Source of the DNA: Pseudomonadaceae bacterium
GTDB taxonomy: Bacteria > Pseudomonadota > Gammaproteobacteria > Pseudomonadales > Pseudomonadaceae
Length of the DNA stretch: 55,833 bases
Direction of reading: 5' to 3'
Assembly (NCBI GenBank): GCA_019745275.1
Contig: JAIETJ010000072.1
Location: 1 to 55,833 of the forward strand
The position numbers were made by a program, and so were the translations under genes. This document shows, in pieces, positions 1 to 7,778 of this stretch (position 1 is the first letter of the stretch; each line of letters begins with the position of its first letter). Below the pieces are notes generated by a model that saw only the letters and a list, made by a program, of their open reading frames with translations, was not told the DNA's origin and searched no databases.

Positions 1-1
1 T

Positions 2-1069
2 TGGCAGGCGCAGGGCTTGGCCAATCAGCCTGAGTTGGCCGCGCCAGTGTTGGCGCAGTTGAGCTTGGCCGCGATTGAGCAGCAGTATCAAGCGGCCCAG
101 CAATCGACCAGCGAGCTACTCGGCAAACAGCAGAGTCTTACCGAGCAATTGCACGGGCAACAGCAACACCGCGACAGCCATCAGCACGACTGGCTGGTCG
201 CCCTCGGCCAAAGCCCATTTGCCGATGAAGCGGCCTTTGCCGCCGCGCTGTTAAGCGATGCGCAGCAAGCCAGCCTGCAGCAACTAAAAACCCGGCTGGA
301 GCAGGCGCTGACCGAGGCCCGTGCGCTCAAGGCGGCCAGCGAGCAGGCCGTGGCCCAGTTGCAGGCCGGCCCGCCAAGCCCCTTCAATCCCGCGCAATTG
401 GCCGAGCAACTGCAACTGTTATTGAGCCAGATTAAAACCCTTAATGAGCGTCAAGGTGAACTGCGCGCCCAGTTGCAGGGCGATGCACAGCGCCGCGACA
501 GTCAGCAGGCATTGTTGGCGCAGATCTGTGCGCAACAGGCCGACTACGACCTCTGGCAGCAACTCAACAGCCTGATCGGCTCGGCCGATGGCGCCAAGTA
601 CCGCAAGTTTGCCCAAGGGCTGACTCTGGATCATCTGGTGCATTTAGCCAATCAACAGCTGCAGCGTTTGCATGGCCGCTATCAACTGGCCCGGCGCAGC
701 AGCGGCGAGTTGGAGCTGGAAGTGCTGGATACCTGGCAGGGTGACGTAGCCCGTGACTGCAAAACTTTGTCCGGTGGCGAGAGCTTTTTGGTCAGCTTGG
801 CGCTGGCCTTGGCGCTGTCGGATTTAGTCAGCCACAAAACCAGCATCGACTCACTGTTTCTTGACGAGGGCTTCGGCACTCTGGATGGCGAAACCCTAGA
901 AGTGGCGCTGGATGCTCTGGATGCGCTGAACGCCAGCGGCAAGATGATTGGCGTGATCAGTCACGTCGAGGCGCTGAAAGAGCGCATCCCGGTGCAGTTG
1001 AAAGTGCATAAGAGTGTTGGGCTGGGGTATAGCGCTTTGGATAAACGCTACCGGATTGAGTCCGCTTGA
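2..1069 (+). CDS. sbcC: Nuclease SbcCD subunit C, C-terminal part (5' end outside window)
   Basis: This is the C-terminal third of the SMC/Rad50-like ATPase that pairs with the SbcD nuclease to process hairpins and DNA ends. The frame is open from base 2, so the gene starts upstream of the window. The first 170 or so residues are a Gln/Ala/Leu-rich coiled coil. They are followed by the ATPase lobe with the ABC signature LSGGES (codons beginning near 767), the Walker B stretch LFLDEGFGTLD and the H-loop VISHVEAL. The signature and Walker B spacing is typical of SbcC rather than RecN or RecF. The partner sbcD should lie just upstream but is not visible. Confidence 0.93.
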   Translation, partial: WQAQGLANQPELAAPVLAQLSLAAIEQQYQAAQQSTSELLGKQQSLTEQLHGQQQHRDSHQHDWLVALGQSPFADEAAFAAALLSDAQQASLQQLKTRLEQALTEARALKAASEQAVAQLQAGPPSPFNPAQLAEQLQLLLSQIKTLNERQGELRAQLQGDAQRRDSQQALLAQICAQQADYDLWQQLNSLIGSADGAKYRKFAQGLTLDHLVHLANQQLQRLHGRYQLARRSSGELELEVLDTWQGDVARDCKTLSGGESFLVSLALALALSDLVSHKTSIDSLFLDEGFGTLDGETLEVALDALDALNASGKMIGVISHVEALKERIPVQLKVHKSVGLGYSALDKRYRIESA

Positions 1070-1230
1070 GCCGCCTCCGGTGGCCTGCCGTTTGGCATGC
1101 ATCGCGGGATTTTTAGCGCCTTTGGGTGTATAAAACCGCGGTTGAGTAAAACGTGGCGAGTTACCCGCTGCGCATATTTTGTTGCCCCCGGCCAAACCCA
1201 TACGGCCGGGGCTGAAGCTGAGGAGTGATT

Positions 1231-1935
1231 ATGGGCGCACAGTGGAAAGTTAAGGGTAGAGAAGCCGCCGCCAATACCCGCGGCAAGGTGTTCGGCAAGC
1301 TGGCCAAAGAAATCGCCATCGCCGCCCGTGCCGGCGCAGATCTGGACATGAACCCGCGTCTGCGCTTGGTGGTTGAACAAGCGAAAAAAGCCTCGATGCC
1401 CAAGGAAACCCTCGAGCGGGCGATCAAAAAAGGCGCCGGTTTGCTCGGTGATACCGTGCACTACGAGCACCTGACCTACGAAGGGTTTGCCCCGCACCGC
1501 GTGCCGCTGATCGTCGAGTGCCTGACCGACAACACCAACCGCACCGTGGCGGAAATTCGCGTGCTGTTTCGCAAGGGCCAGCTCGGCGCTTCCGGCTCGG
1601 TGGCCTGGGATTTCGACTACTTAGGCATGATCGAAGCCGCTCCAGCTGCCGCCGATGCAGACCCGGAACTGGCCGCCATCGAAGCCGGCGCGCAAGACTT
1701 TGAACCGGGCGAAGAAGACGGCCACACGCTGTTTCTCAGCGAGCCGACCGACATGGATATCGTCTGCCGCGCCTTGCCGACCTACGGCTTTACCGTGCTG
1801 TCAGCCAAGCTTGGCTACCGGCCGAAAAACACCGTGAGCCTCAGCGATGCCGAGCGTGAGGAAGTTGAAGCTTTCCTCGCCGCCCTTGATGGTCACGATG
1901 ATGTACAAAATATCTATGTTGGTTTGGCCGATTAA
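1231..1935 (+). CDS. YebC/PmpR-family DNA-binding regulator (YeeN-like paralogue)
   Basis: A 234-residue member of the YebC/TACO1 family, whose members act as transcriptional regulators or promote translation of difficult mRNAs such as proline stretches. The family core is clear ([46 protein letters not shown]). The N-terminus [18 protein letters not shown] differs from the classical MAGHSKWANIKHRK of YebC, so this is the second, YeeN-like paralogue found in pseudomonads rather than the copy linked to ruvC. The ATG at 1231 is chosen because AGGAG (1221-1225) lies six bases upstream; an in-frame GTG at 1225 overlaps that ribosome binding site. Confidence 0.9.
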   Translation: MGAQWKVKGREAAANTRGKVFGKLAKEIAIAARAGADLDMNPRLRLVVEQAKKASMPKETLERAIKKGAGLLGDTVHYEHLTYEGFAPHRVPLIVECLTDNTNRTVAEIRVLFRKGQLGASGSVAWDFDYLGMIEAAPAAADADPELAAIEAGAQDFEPGEEDGHTLFLSEPTDMDIVCRALPTYGFTVLSAKLGYRPKNTVSLSDAEREEVEAFLAALDGHDDVQNIYVGLAD

Positions 1936-2133
1936 ACCGCTGAGCGCAACTCGGCGATAGTGGTTGTTTGCGCTTTTGCAGCGGCGTAACCCACCAACGG
2001 CTTCGGCGATATCCACGCGGCAAGTGAATTATCTGTCGCAAGTACTGCGGTTCGCAGGCGCACCGGCACCCTACGAAACACCTGTATTGCCGCAACAAGC
2101 CCATGCGCCGCCATCTTGAAAGGAGTTCAAGCG
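1936..2133. other. Intergenic region with degenerate repeat-like sequence
   Basis: No gene is supported here. Read on the minus strand, the segment contains GTAGGGTGC (about 2070-2080) and GTGGGTTACGCCG (about 1983-1996). These resemble fragments of a dispersed intergenic repeat often seen in gammaproteobacterial chromosomes (a GTAGGGTG...GGTGGGTTACGCC type). That resemblance is from memory. The short minus-strand reading frame across it has no recognisable protein and no ribosome binding site. Confidence 0.3.
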
Positions 2134-3171
2134 ATGACCCTGCAGCAACTGTTTGGTATCCAACTACCCATCATTCAGGCGCCGATGGCCGGTGTGCAGG
2201 ACCATCGTTTGGCGGTCGCGGTGAGTAACGCTGGCGGGCTGGGTTCGCTGCCGGCGGCGATGCTCAGCCTGGAGGCGCTGCGCACTGAGCTAACCGCGCT
2301 GCAAGCGCAGACGGACCAGCCGTTCAACGTCAATTTCTTCTGTCATTGCCCACCAGTGCCTGACGCCGAGCGCGAGGCTAAGTGGCGCGCCGCACTGGCG
2401 CCGTTCTACGCCGAGCTAGATCTGGACCCCGCACAAATTCCCATCGGCCCCGGTCGCGCCCCCTTTAGCGCCGAGGCTGCCGAGCTGTTGGCCGAATTTC
2501 GCCCGGCGGTGCTGAGCTTTCACTTCGGTCTGCCCGCGCCTGAGTTGCTGGCGCAGGTACGCAGTTGGGGCAGCAAGGTGATTGCTTCGGCCACCACCGT
2601 CGCCGAAGCCCTGTGGCTTGAAGCGCAAGGGGTGGACGCGATCATCGCCCAAGGACTAGAGGCGGGCGGCCATCGTGGACACTTTTTGTCGATGGACTTA
2701 ACCGAGCAAGCCGGCCTGTTCGCCTTATTGCCACGCATCGTGCAAGCGGTAAAGGTGCCGGTGATCGCTGCCGGTGGGATTGCCGATGCACAAGGCGTGG
2801 CTGCTGCCATGGCCTTGGGCGCCGCCGGGGTGCAAGTCGGCAGCGCCTATTTGCTCTGCCCGGAGGCGACCACCAGCGCCATCCACCGCGCCGCCCTGCA
2901 AAGCTCGGGCTCAGGCCATACAGCGCTGACCACGGTGTTCAGCGGCCGCCCGGCACGCGGTATCGTCAACCGGGTGATGCGCGAACTTGGCCCACTGACT
3001 GCGCCAACCCCCGAATTCCCGCTGGCCACCAGCGCCATAGCACCACTGCGGGCCAAAGCCGAAAGCCAAGGCAGCGGCGACTTCAGCCCGCTGTGGTGCG
3101 GGCAGAATGCCAGTGGTTGCAAGGCGGTTGGGGCGGGGCAATTGACGCTGGAATTGGCGGGTGGGCTTTAA
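2134..3171 (+). CDS. Nitronate monooxygenase (2-nitropropane dioxygenase family)
   Basis: An FMN-dependent TIM-barrel enzyme of 345 residues that oxidises alkyl nitronates such as propionate 3-nitronate, probably a detoxification role. Visible family features are the N-terminal PIIQAPMAGV, the flavin-site GLEAGGHRGHF with the candidate catalytic His, AAGGIADAQGVAAAMALGAAGVQVG, and TTVFSGRPARGIVNR near the end. The start is the ATG at 2134 preceded by AGGAG (2121-2125), not the in-frame TTG at 2116 that precedes it. The next gene begins directly at its stop codon, so the two are probably co-transcribed. Substrate is inferred from the family only. Confidence 0.88.
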   Translation: MTLQQLFGIQLPIIQAPMAGVQDHRLAVAVSNAGGLGSLPAAMLSLEALRTELTALQAQTDQPFNVNFFCHCPPVPDAEREAKWRAALAPFYAELDLDPAQIPIGPGRAPFSAEAAELLAEFRPAVLSFHFGLPAPELLAQVRSWGSKVIASATTVAEALWLEAQGVDAIIAQGLEAGGHRGHFLSMDLTEQAGLFALLPRIVQAVKVPVIAAGGIADAQGVAAAMALGAAGVQVGSAYLLCPEATTSAIHRAALQSSGSGHTALTTVFSGRPARGIVNRVMRELGPLTAPTPEFPLATSAIAPLRAKAESQGSGDFSPLWCGQNASGCKAVGAGQLTLELAGGL

Positions 3172-3807
3172 ATGCATGTAGTGCTGGTGCATGGCATGGG
3201 CCGAACCCCGCTGTCGATGTTGCTGCTGCGTTATCGCCTGGGTAAAGCCGGTCACCAGGTCTACCTGTTTGGCTATCTGCCAATGTTTGAGGGCTTAGCC
3301 GGAGCGACCAAGCGGCTACAGGCTTTAGTTGCGCGTAAGGTCGGCAGCAATGCCTATGCGTTGGTCGGTCATTCGCTTGGTGCAGTGATTATTCGCCATG
3401 CGCTGGCCAAGTTCGATCAGCCGCCGACGGCGTGTTTGTTGCTGGCGCCGCCGATGCTAGCCTGCAAGGCCGCTAAATTCTTCTCGCGGTTTTACCTGTA
3501 TCGCCGGCTCACTGGCGAGATGGGCCAGTTACTGGCCGATGATCGGTTTATGCAGCAGTTGCCGTTATTGCCCAACACTAAAATCTACGCCGGCATCGGC
3601 GGCCCACGCGCGGCTTGGTTGCCGTTCGGTGTTGGCTTAAATGACGGCGTTCTTAGCCTTGTCGAAGCGACTGGCAGTGCGGCCGTAGAGGTACTTCAAG
3701 TCCCGTCGATGCACACCTTAATCATGAACTCGAAGCGGGTGTTTGCCGATATGGCTCGCGAGTTGAACCGGCTAGATCAATCGAACCAGCGGCTAAAAAA
3801 TCGCTAA
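3172..3807 (+). CDS. Small alpha/beta-hydrolase
   Basis: A compact 211-residue alpha/beta-hydrolase fold protein. It shows the oxyanion-hole motif VLVHGMGRTP at residues 4-13, the nucleophile elbow GHSLG with Ser68, and a likely acid and base at Asp158 (LNDGV) and His181 (SMHTL). No signal peptide or lid insertion is visible, so it is probably cytoplasmic; it resembles short lipase or esterase-like proteins, with unknown substrate. The ATG follows the stop codon of the nitronate monooxygenase with no gap, suggesting translational coupling. A thioesterase or peptidase activity cannot be excluded. Confidence 0.8.
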   Translation: MHVVLVHGMGRTPLSMLLLRYRLGKAGHQVYLFGYLPMFEGLAGATKRLQALVARKVGSNAYALVGHSLGAVIIRHALAKFDQPPTACLLLAPPMLACKAAKFFSRFYLYRRLTGEMGQLLADDRFMQQLPLLPNTKIYAGIGGPRAAWLPFGVGLNDGVLSLVEATGSAAVEVLQVPSMHTLIMNSKRVFADMARELNRLDQSNQRLKNR

Positions 3808-3959
3808 GCACGGCTGCATCTCACTCGCGAAAGGACTGTTGCAATGTTTATGGGGGACTCTGCGGCGGCGCATGTTTTGGCTTGCCTGCTAGGCTGACGG
3901 TGTGACCTAGGCATTGAAGACTGTATTCAATGCGCTACCGCTAGTGGGGGAGTTTGCCT

Positions 3960-4721
3960 GTGCGTGTCTGCCGGCTTTTGTTGCTGTTATGGCTATTGAC
4001 GACGGCTTACGCGCACGCCGAGCCCTTGGTCGTGGCGGCTGATGAATGGTGCCCTTTGAACTGTCAGCCTGATGCGCCCATGCCGGGTTATGTGATCGAA
4101 CTGTTAAAAGAGATTTTCCCCCACGGCATCACTTACCGCGTGGTGCCGTGGAAGCGCGCGGTGCTGCAAACCCAAAAGGGTATTAGCGCTGCGGCCGTGG
4201 GTGCTACAGCAGCGATTGCCGCCGCCGAACATTTGCAGATAGGTCGAGAGCCTGTTGCCTTCACGTCTGACTGTTTGTATGTGGCGGCCGGTAATTCGCT
4301 GCGTTATCAAGGCAAGGCTGATGATTTGAATCCGCTGAAACGAGTCGGAATTGTTTTGGGGTACGAATACCACGACGGGTTTGGTGAATGGCTGGCGCGT
4401 GCCGCCAATAAAGCTAAGGTGTACGTCGCGTCGGGGCATCAGCCGGCTGAGGCAAATTTGCGCAAATTAGCTGCTGGTAGCTTGTCTGGGATGATTGAAG
4501 CTGGGGTTGTTATGGATTACTTGCTGCACCGTGCCGGGCTTAGCCAAGCGGTGGTGCGCGCCGGTTGTGATACACCGGTACCTATTTATGTAGCCTTTGG
4601 CCCCAAGAGCCCCGCCGCTGATGCGCTGGTTGTAACCTTTGACCAAGGTATGGCTGCGCTGCGTGAATCAGGCAAATTGGCGAACATTTTGGCCAAATAT
4701 GGCCTTACAGATTGGCAGTAA
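3960..4721 (+). CDS. Periplasmic solute-binding protein, SBP_bac_3-like (orphan)
   Basis: About 254 residues with an N-terminal signal peptide (a Leu-rich stretch ending YAHA/EP), then a bilobal amino-acid-type binding protein fold (VVAADEWCPLNC, PGYVIELLKEIF, YRVVPWKRAV). The GTG at 3960 is preferred because GGGGGAG (3945-3951) lies eight bases upstream; the in-frame TTG at 3954 is too close to it. No permease or ATPase gene is next to it. Such solitary binding proteins are common in Pseudomonas and may act as sensors or as binding partners for distant transporters. Three Cys residues in the mature N-terminal half and middle could form a disulphide. Confidence 0.75.
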   Translation: MRVCRLLLLLWLLTTAYAHAEPLVVAADEWCPLNCQPDAPMPGYVIELLKEIFPHGITYRVVPWKRAVLQTQKGISAAAVGATAAIAAAEHLQIGREPVAFTSDCLYVAAGNSLRYQGKADDLNPLKRVGIVLGYEYHDGFGEWLARAANKAKVYVASGHQPAEANLRKLAAGSLSGMIEAGVVMDYLLHRAGLSQAVVRAGCDTPVPIYVAFGPKSPAADALVVTFDQGMAALRESGKLANILAKYGLTDWQ

Positions 4722-4840
4722 TAAGCTGCCGTTACTCCTCTCAGTAATATCATCAGCCTTTAGTCTAGGCCGCTACTGAAGATATTTTCGCTGGCCTACC
4801 CTAAGCAAGTGCGGGTGATAAGTCGCCGTCAGCCGAGGGT

Positions 4841-4871
4841 CGCCGCTGGCGTGTTCGCGAAGTCAGCGGCG
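4841..4871. other. GC-rich hairpin upstream of the DUF1254 gene
   Basis: CGCCGCTG at 4841-4848 pairs perfectly with CAGCGGCG at 4864-4871 across a 15-base loop. It lies 48 bases upstream of the next gene and has no T-run, so it may be a leader hairpin, a repeat, or chance. Confidence 0.35.
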
Positions 4872-4918
4872 AGTCATACCACGCAAAAAATCGTATTTAC
4901 CACCAAAGGAGAACGTGT

Positions 4919-6457
4919 ATGAAGGCAATAAGTCGGAGTTATCTCTGGACACTAATGACTAGCGTGGCGCTATGCGTGTCGGGCACCGCCTTCGGGCAAG
5001 CGCCTACGGCAGAGTCGGCACACCCACAATTCAAGTACTCGACGGCCATCGCACCCGGCGTTGCCGTGCCGGACAAAATCGACAGTTCCATCGGCACCTT
5101 AAATCTGAGTTACGGCTACCCGAAGGCTGAAACCGTCGAGAAGATTTACGATAATTTGGATCGTTCGCGCGCCCTGCAAGCCTACCTGATGGCTATCCCC
5201 GTGGTGAATCAGGCGGGCATGCGCGACTCACTGCGCAAGTTCGGCCCGGACAACCAGACCGATGTCATCTGGGAAAATCTAGTTGATCCACGTACGGTGG
5301 AACTGACTGCCAACGACAACACTATCTATAACTTCGTCTGGCTCGACACCAAGCAAGGCCCGCTGGTGGTGGAGATCCCGCCCGGTGTCTTGGGTGCTGT
5401 GAATGATTTTTGGTATCGCTGGGTCGTCGACATGGGCATTACCGGCGCGGATAAAGGCAAAGGCGGCAAATACCTAGTACTGCCGCCCGGCTATCAGGGC
5501 GAGGTGCCAGCCGGCTATGTGGTGGTGCGGCCAAGCACCTTTGGCAACTGGCTGTTCTTTCGCGCCTTCTTGGTCGATGGCTCCACCAAACCCGGCGTTG
5601 AATCGGTTAAGGAGCACCTGAAAATCTATCAACTGGCCGACGCCGCTAATCCTCCGGCAGTTAAGTTCGTTAATGCCTCCGACGTTCCAGCGAACTTCGT
5701 TGCGCCCGGCGATTATGCGTTCTGGGAGCTGTTGAATAAGGTCATCCAAGAAGAACCGGCTGAAGGCAGCGATCCGACAATGCTGGGGCTGTTTGCTTCT
5801 ATCGGCATTGTCAAAGGACAGCCATTTGCCCCTGACCAACGGATGCAGAAAATCCTCGCAGATGCGGCCAATATCGGCGCTGTTACCGCGCGTACTATCG
5901 CCTTCAAGGTGCGCTCCAAAGACGCTTATTTCTTTCCGGACAGCGCGTGGCGTCTGCCGTTTTTCGGCGGTTATAAGTTCGAGAGCGCGCCTGGCGTGAC
6001 CAACATGGACGGCTACATCTTCTACTACTACTTCGCCACCGGCATTACGCCTGCCATGGAAATGAAGATGGTGGGTAAAGGCTCGCAATATCCGTGGTCG
6101 GTGCAGGATTCAAAAGGCAATCCGTTCGACGGCGCTAAGACCTACAAGATGCACTTGCCTGCCAACGCGCCGGTGAAGGATTTCTGGTCGGTTATTGTTT
6201 ATGACAACCAGACCCGCTCAATGGTCCAGACCGACCAGAAGTCGCCGAGCGTAAGCAGCCAAAACAAAGCGCTGAAGACCAACCCAGACGGTTCAGTGGA
6301 TGTGTACTTTGGTCCTCATGCGCCAAAAGGCTATGAGAACAACTGGGTGCAGACGATACCTGGCAAAGGTTGGTTCATGATCCTGCGTCTTTACGGCCCA
6401 CTCGAGGCGTGGTTCGACAAAACCTGGAAACCAGGTGAGATCGAGCTGCAGCACTAA
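4919..6457 (+). CDS. Secreted DUF1254/DUF1214 domain protein
   Basis: A 512-residue protein with a Sec signal peptide (positively charged start, hydrophobic core, cleavage near TAFGQA at residues 24-28). The region about residues 60-220 matches the DUF1254 pattern and about residues 380-500 the DUF1214 pattern (NAPVKDFWSVIVYDNQTRSM, FGPHAPKG, GWFMILRLYGPLEAWFDKTWKPGEIE). The biochemical function of this two-domain family is not established; homologues are periplasmic or outer-membrane associated. The ATG follows AAAGGAG at 4906-4912. It is monocistronic: a terminator follows at 6485-6517. Confidence 0.85.
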   Translation: MKAISRSYLWTLMTSVALCVSGTAFGQAPTAESAHPQFKYSTAIAPGVAVPDKIDSSIGTLNLSYGYPKAETVEKIYDNLDRSRALQAYLMAIPVVNQAGMRDSLRKFGPDNQTDVIWENLVDPRTVELTANDNTIYNFVWLDTKQGPLVVEIPPGVLGAVNDFWYRWVVDMGITGADKGKGGKYLVLPPGYQGEVPAGYVVVRPSTFGNWLFFRAFLVDGSTKPGVESVKEHLKIYQLADAANPPAVKFVNASDVPANFVAPGDYAFWELLNKVIQEEPAEGSDPTMLGLFASIGIVKGQPFAPDQRMQKILADAANIGAVTARTIAFKVRSKDAYFFPDSAWRLPFFGGYKFESAPGVTNMDGYIFYYYFATGITPAMEMKMVGKGSQYPWSVQDSKGNPFDGAKTYKMHLPANAPVKDFWSVIVYDNQTRSMVQTDQKSPSVSSQNKALKTNPDGSVDVYFGPHAPKGYENNWVQTIPGKGWFMILRLYGPLEAWFDKTWKPGEIELQH

Positions 6458-6484
6458 CTCGCGAGTATATCGCTGACATTTGCA

Positions 6485-6517
6485 CGGTGGGCCAGGCTTA
6501 CATGCCCACCGTCTTTT
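6485..6517 (+). terminator. Rho-independent terminator after the DUF1254 gene
   Basis: CGGTGGGC (6485-6492) pairs with GCCCACCG (6504-6511) and is followed by TCTTTT. It begins 27 bases after the stop codon. Confidence 0.8.
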
Positions 6518-6624
6518 GCGACATTGCTATTTCGTAATGGTTTTGTGGTTCTGCGCCTAGCAGACGAGCAAAGGCATAACGTCAATGTTGCGCGCCGGCC
6601 TAGTGTTTGGCCTTTTACATCGCT

Positions 6625-6670
6625 CACAAACGACAATACCCGCACAGGTGTGCGGGTATTGTCGTTTGTG
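6625..6670. repeat. 22-bp perfect inverted repeat with a 2-base centre
   Basis: The arm at 6625-6646 is the exact reverse complement of 6649-6670, separated only by GG. As RNA it would form a 22-bp hairpin. No T-run follows on either strand, so it is not a canonical terminator. It may be a transcription-termination or RNA-stability hairpin shared by flanking convergent genes, or a mobile repeat remnant. Confidence 0.85.
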
Positions 6671-6734
6671 CCAGAGCAGGCGGCTGGGGTTTACACCGTC
6701 TGCTATGCCGATTTTTTGTTCCTGCGTCGCTCGA

Positions 6735-6818
6735 TCAGTCGCGTTGTTTGCGTTCGTTGTCAGTCACAGGTGCGCTGAAAGAGAGGCCGAGCAGAGCGAA
6801 GAAGCCGAAGAGTTTCAT
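6735..6818 (-). CDS. Possible 27-residue hydrophobic peptide
   Basis: On the minus strand an ATG at 6818 opens a 27-codon frame. Its product has a basic start, a hydrophobic stretch (MKLFGFFALLGLSFSA) and a polar charged tail (PVTDNERKQRD). This looks like a signal peptide or single membrane helix followed by a soluble tail. The only ribosome binding candidate is a weak GGA about seven bases upstream. I do not recognise the family. It could be a chance frame in an otherwise non-coding stretch. Confidence 0.3.
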   Translation of the reverse strand: MKLFGFFALLGLSFSAPVTDNERKQRD

Positions 6819-7130
6819 TTTTAGTCCATTGGTTGGCTGGTTGTCACTGGATTAGTCCGGTGACGGAGGTAACTACAGGTAAGCAGCGATGGGTTGCTGC
6901 TGTGTTACCTATGGTATCAGCTAGTTCGGGCTTGAAACGCACTTAATGTTAAGTATTTGCTACATTTTGAGGCGTTTTTTGCGGGTTATTGGTTTCTAGT
7001 TGTTTTTGCGCCCTTTTATGGGGCGAAATTTATACCTGTTTGTTACTCGGTAACACTTTTGGGTCGATGTTTTTGTCGTGGCTTTGTTTGCGCGGATTGG
7101 CTCAGTTGCTCGCCAGCACTCAAACGTGGC

Positions 7131-7763
7131 CTAGCCATTTAGGTTGCTGCGCAAGATCATCCATTTGGGCATGCGCCAGTGGCGGTAAATGGCCAGCGAG
7201 CGGAAGAGGAAGGTGAAGGCCACGCCAGCTAGCGTTACCCATGCGCTTTTGCCGCTTAAACCGAGCAGCGCAATGTAAAAAATGCTGCCGGCGATAATGG
7301 TGGTGGCGTAAATCTCGCGGCTTAGCAGCAGGTTGGGGCGCTGCGCCAAGACGTCGCGGATCAGGCCACCGCCGATGCCGGTGAGGGTGGCCATAACCAC
7401 TGCGACCGGGGCAGAAAAATTCAACAGCAGCGCTTTGTCGATGGCCTGTACACCAAACAGGGCAATGCCAAAGGCGTCGAGGTAGAGGATGAGTGCCCAG
7501 ACGCTTTCGTCACGCAGATGGCGTTCAAGATAAAAGGCGCTAATGGACGCGCCGATGGCGATCCACACATAGTTAAAGTCGACGACCCAAAACACCTCGG
7601 TGTTCATCAGTAGATCGCGCAGGGTGCCGCCCCCGACGGCGGTAACTACCCCGAGAAAAGTGAGGCTGACGAGGTCCATGTCTTTGCGCGCGGCAGCCAG
7701 TACACCGGCCATGGCGAAGGCGGCAATGGCGCTCATGCCAATCAAATAATTCAGGCTGTACAT
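7131..7763 (-). CDS. TRIC-like channel / UPF0126 (YadS/YicG) family membrane protein
   Basis: A 210-residue integral membrane protein with about seven hydrophobic helices arranged as two homologous halves. Each half carries the family motif: TAVGGGTLRDLL near residue 41 and TGIGGGLIRDVL near residue 130. Bacterial members related to trimeric intracellular cation channels conduct potassium and sodium; some members have been linked to other small solutes. Length is typical. The gene lies 15 bases downstream of the LysR-type regulator gene on the same strand, so the two may be co-transcribed. Confidence 0.87.
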   Translation of the reverse strand: MYSLNYLIGMSAIAAFAMAGVLAAARKDMDLVSLTFLGVVTAVGGGTLRDLLMNTEVFWVVDFNYVWIAIGASISAFYLERHLRDESVWALILYLDAFGIALFGVQAIDKALLLNFSAPVAVVMATLTGIGGGLIRDVLAQRPNLLLSREIYATTIIAGSIFYIALLGLSGKSAWVTLAGVAFTFLFRSLAIYRHWRMPKWMILRSNLNG

Positions 7764-7778
7764 AGGGGCTTGGCTCGC

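Larger units (their letters stand above)
6458..7130. other. 673-bp gene-poor region
   Basis: No conventional gene is supported; reading frames here lack recognisable proteins and ribosome binding sites. The stretch holds the terminator at 6485-6517, the 22-bp perfect inverted repeat at 6625-6670, a possible tiny peptide on the minus strand (6735-6818), a hairpin TCACTGGA/TCCGGTGA at 6844-6863, AGGTAA...TTACCT at 6877-6910, CGCCC/GGGCG at 7009-7025, and TGTTAC-TCG-GTAACA at 7041-7055. The density of dyads would suit a small RNA or a decayed repeat, but none is diagnostic. From about 6950 the sequence is clearly AT-richer than its surroundings. Confidence 0.5.

Noticed and set aside
5474..6088. 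204-codon minus-strand frame inside the DUF1254 gene
   Set aside because: Shadow frame; the plus-strand protein is complete with signal peptide and terminator.
6524..6855. Several overlapping plus-strand frames after the DUF1254 gene
   Set aside because: They run through the 22-bp palindrome, have no ribosome binding sites and Cys/Arg-rich random-looking products.
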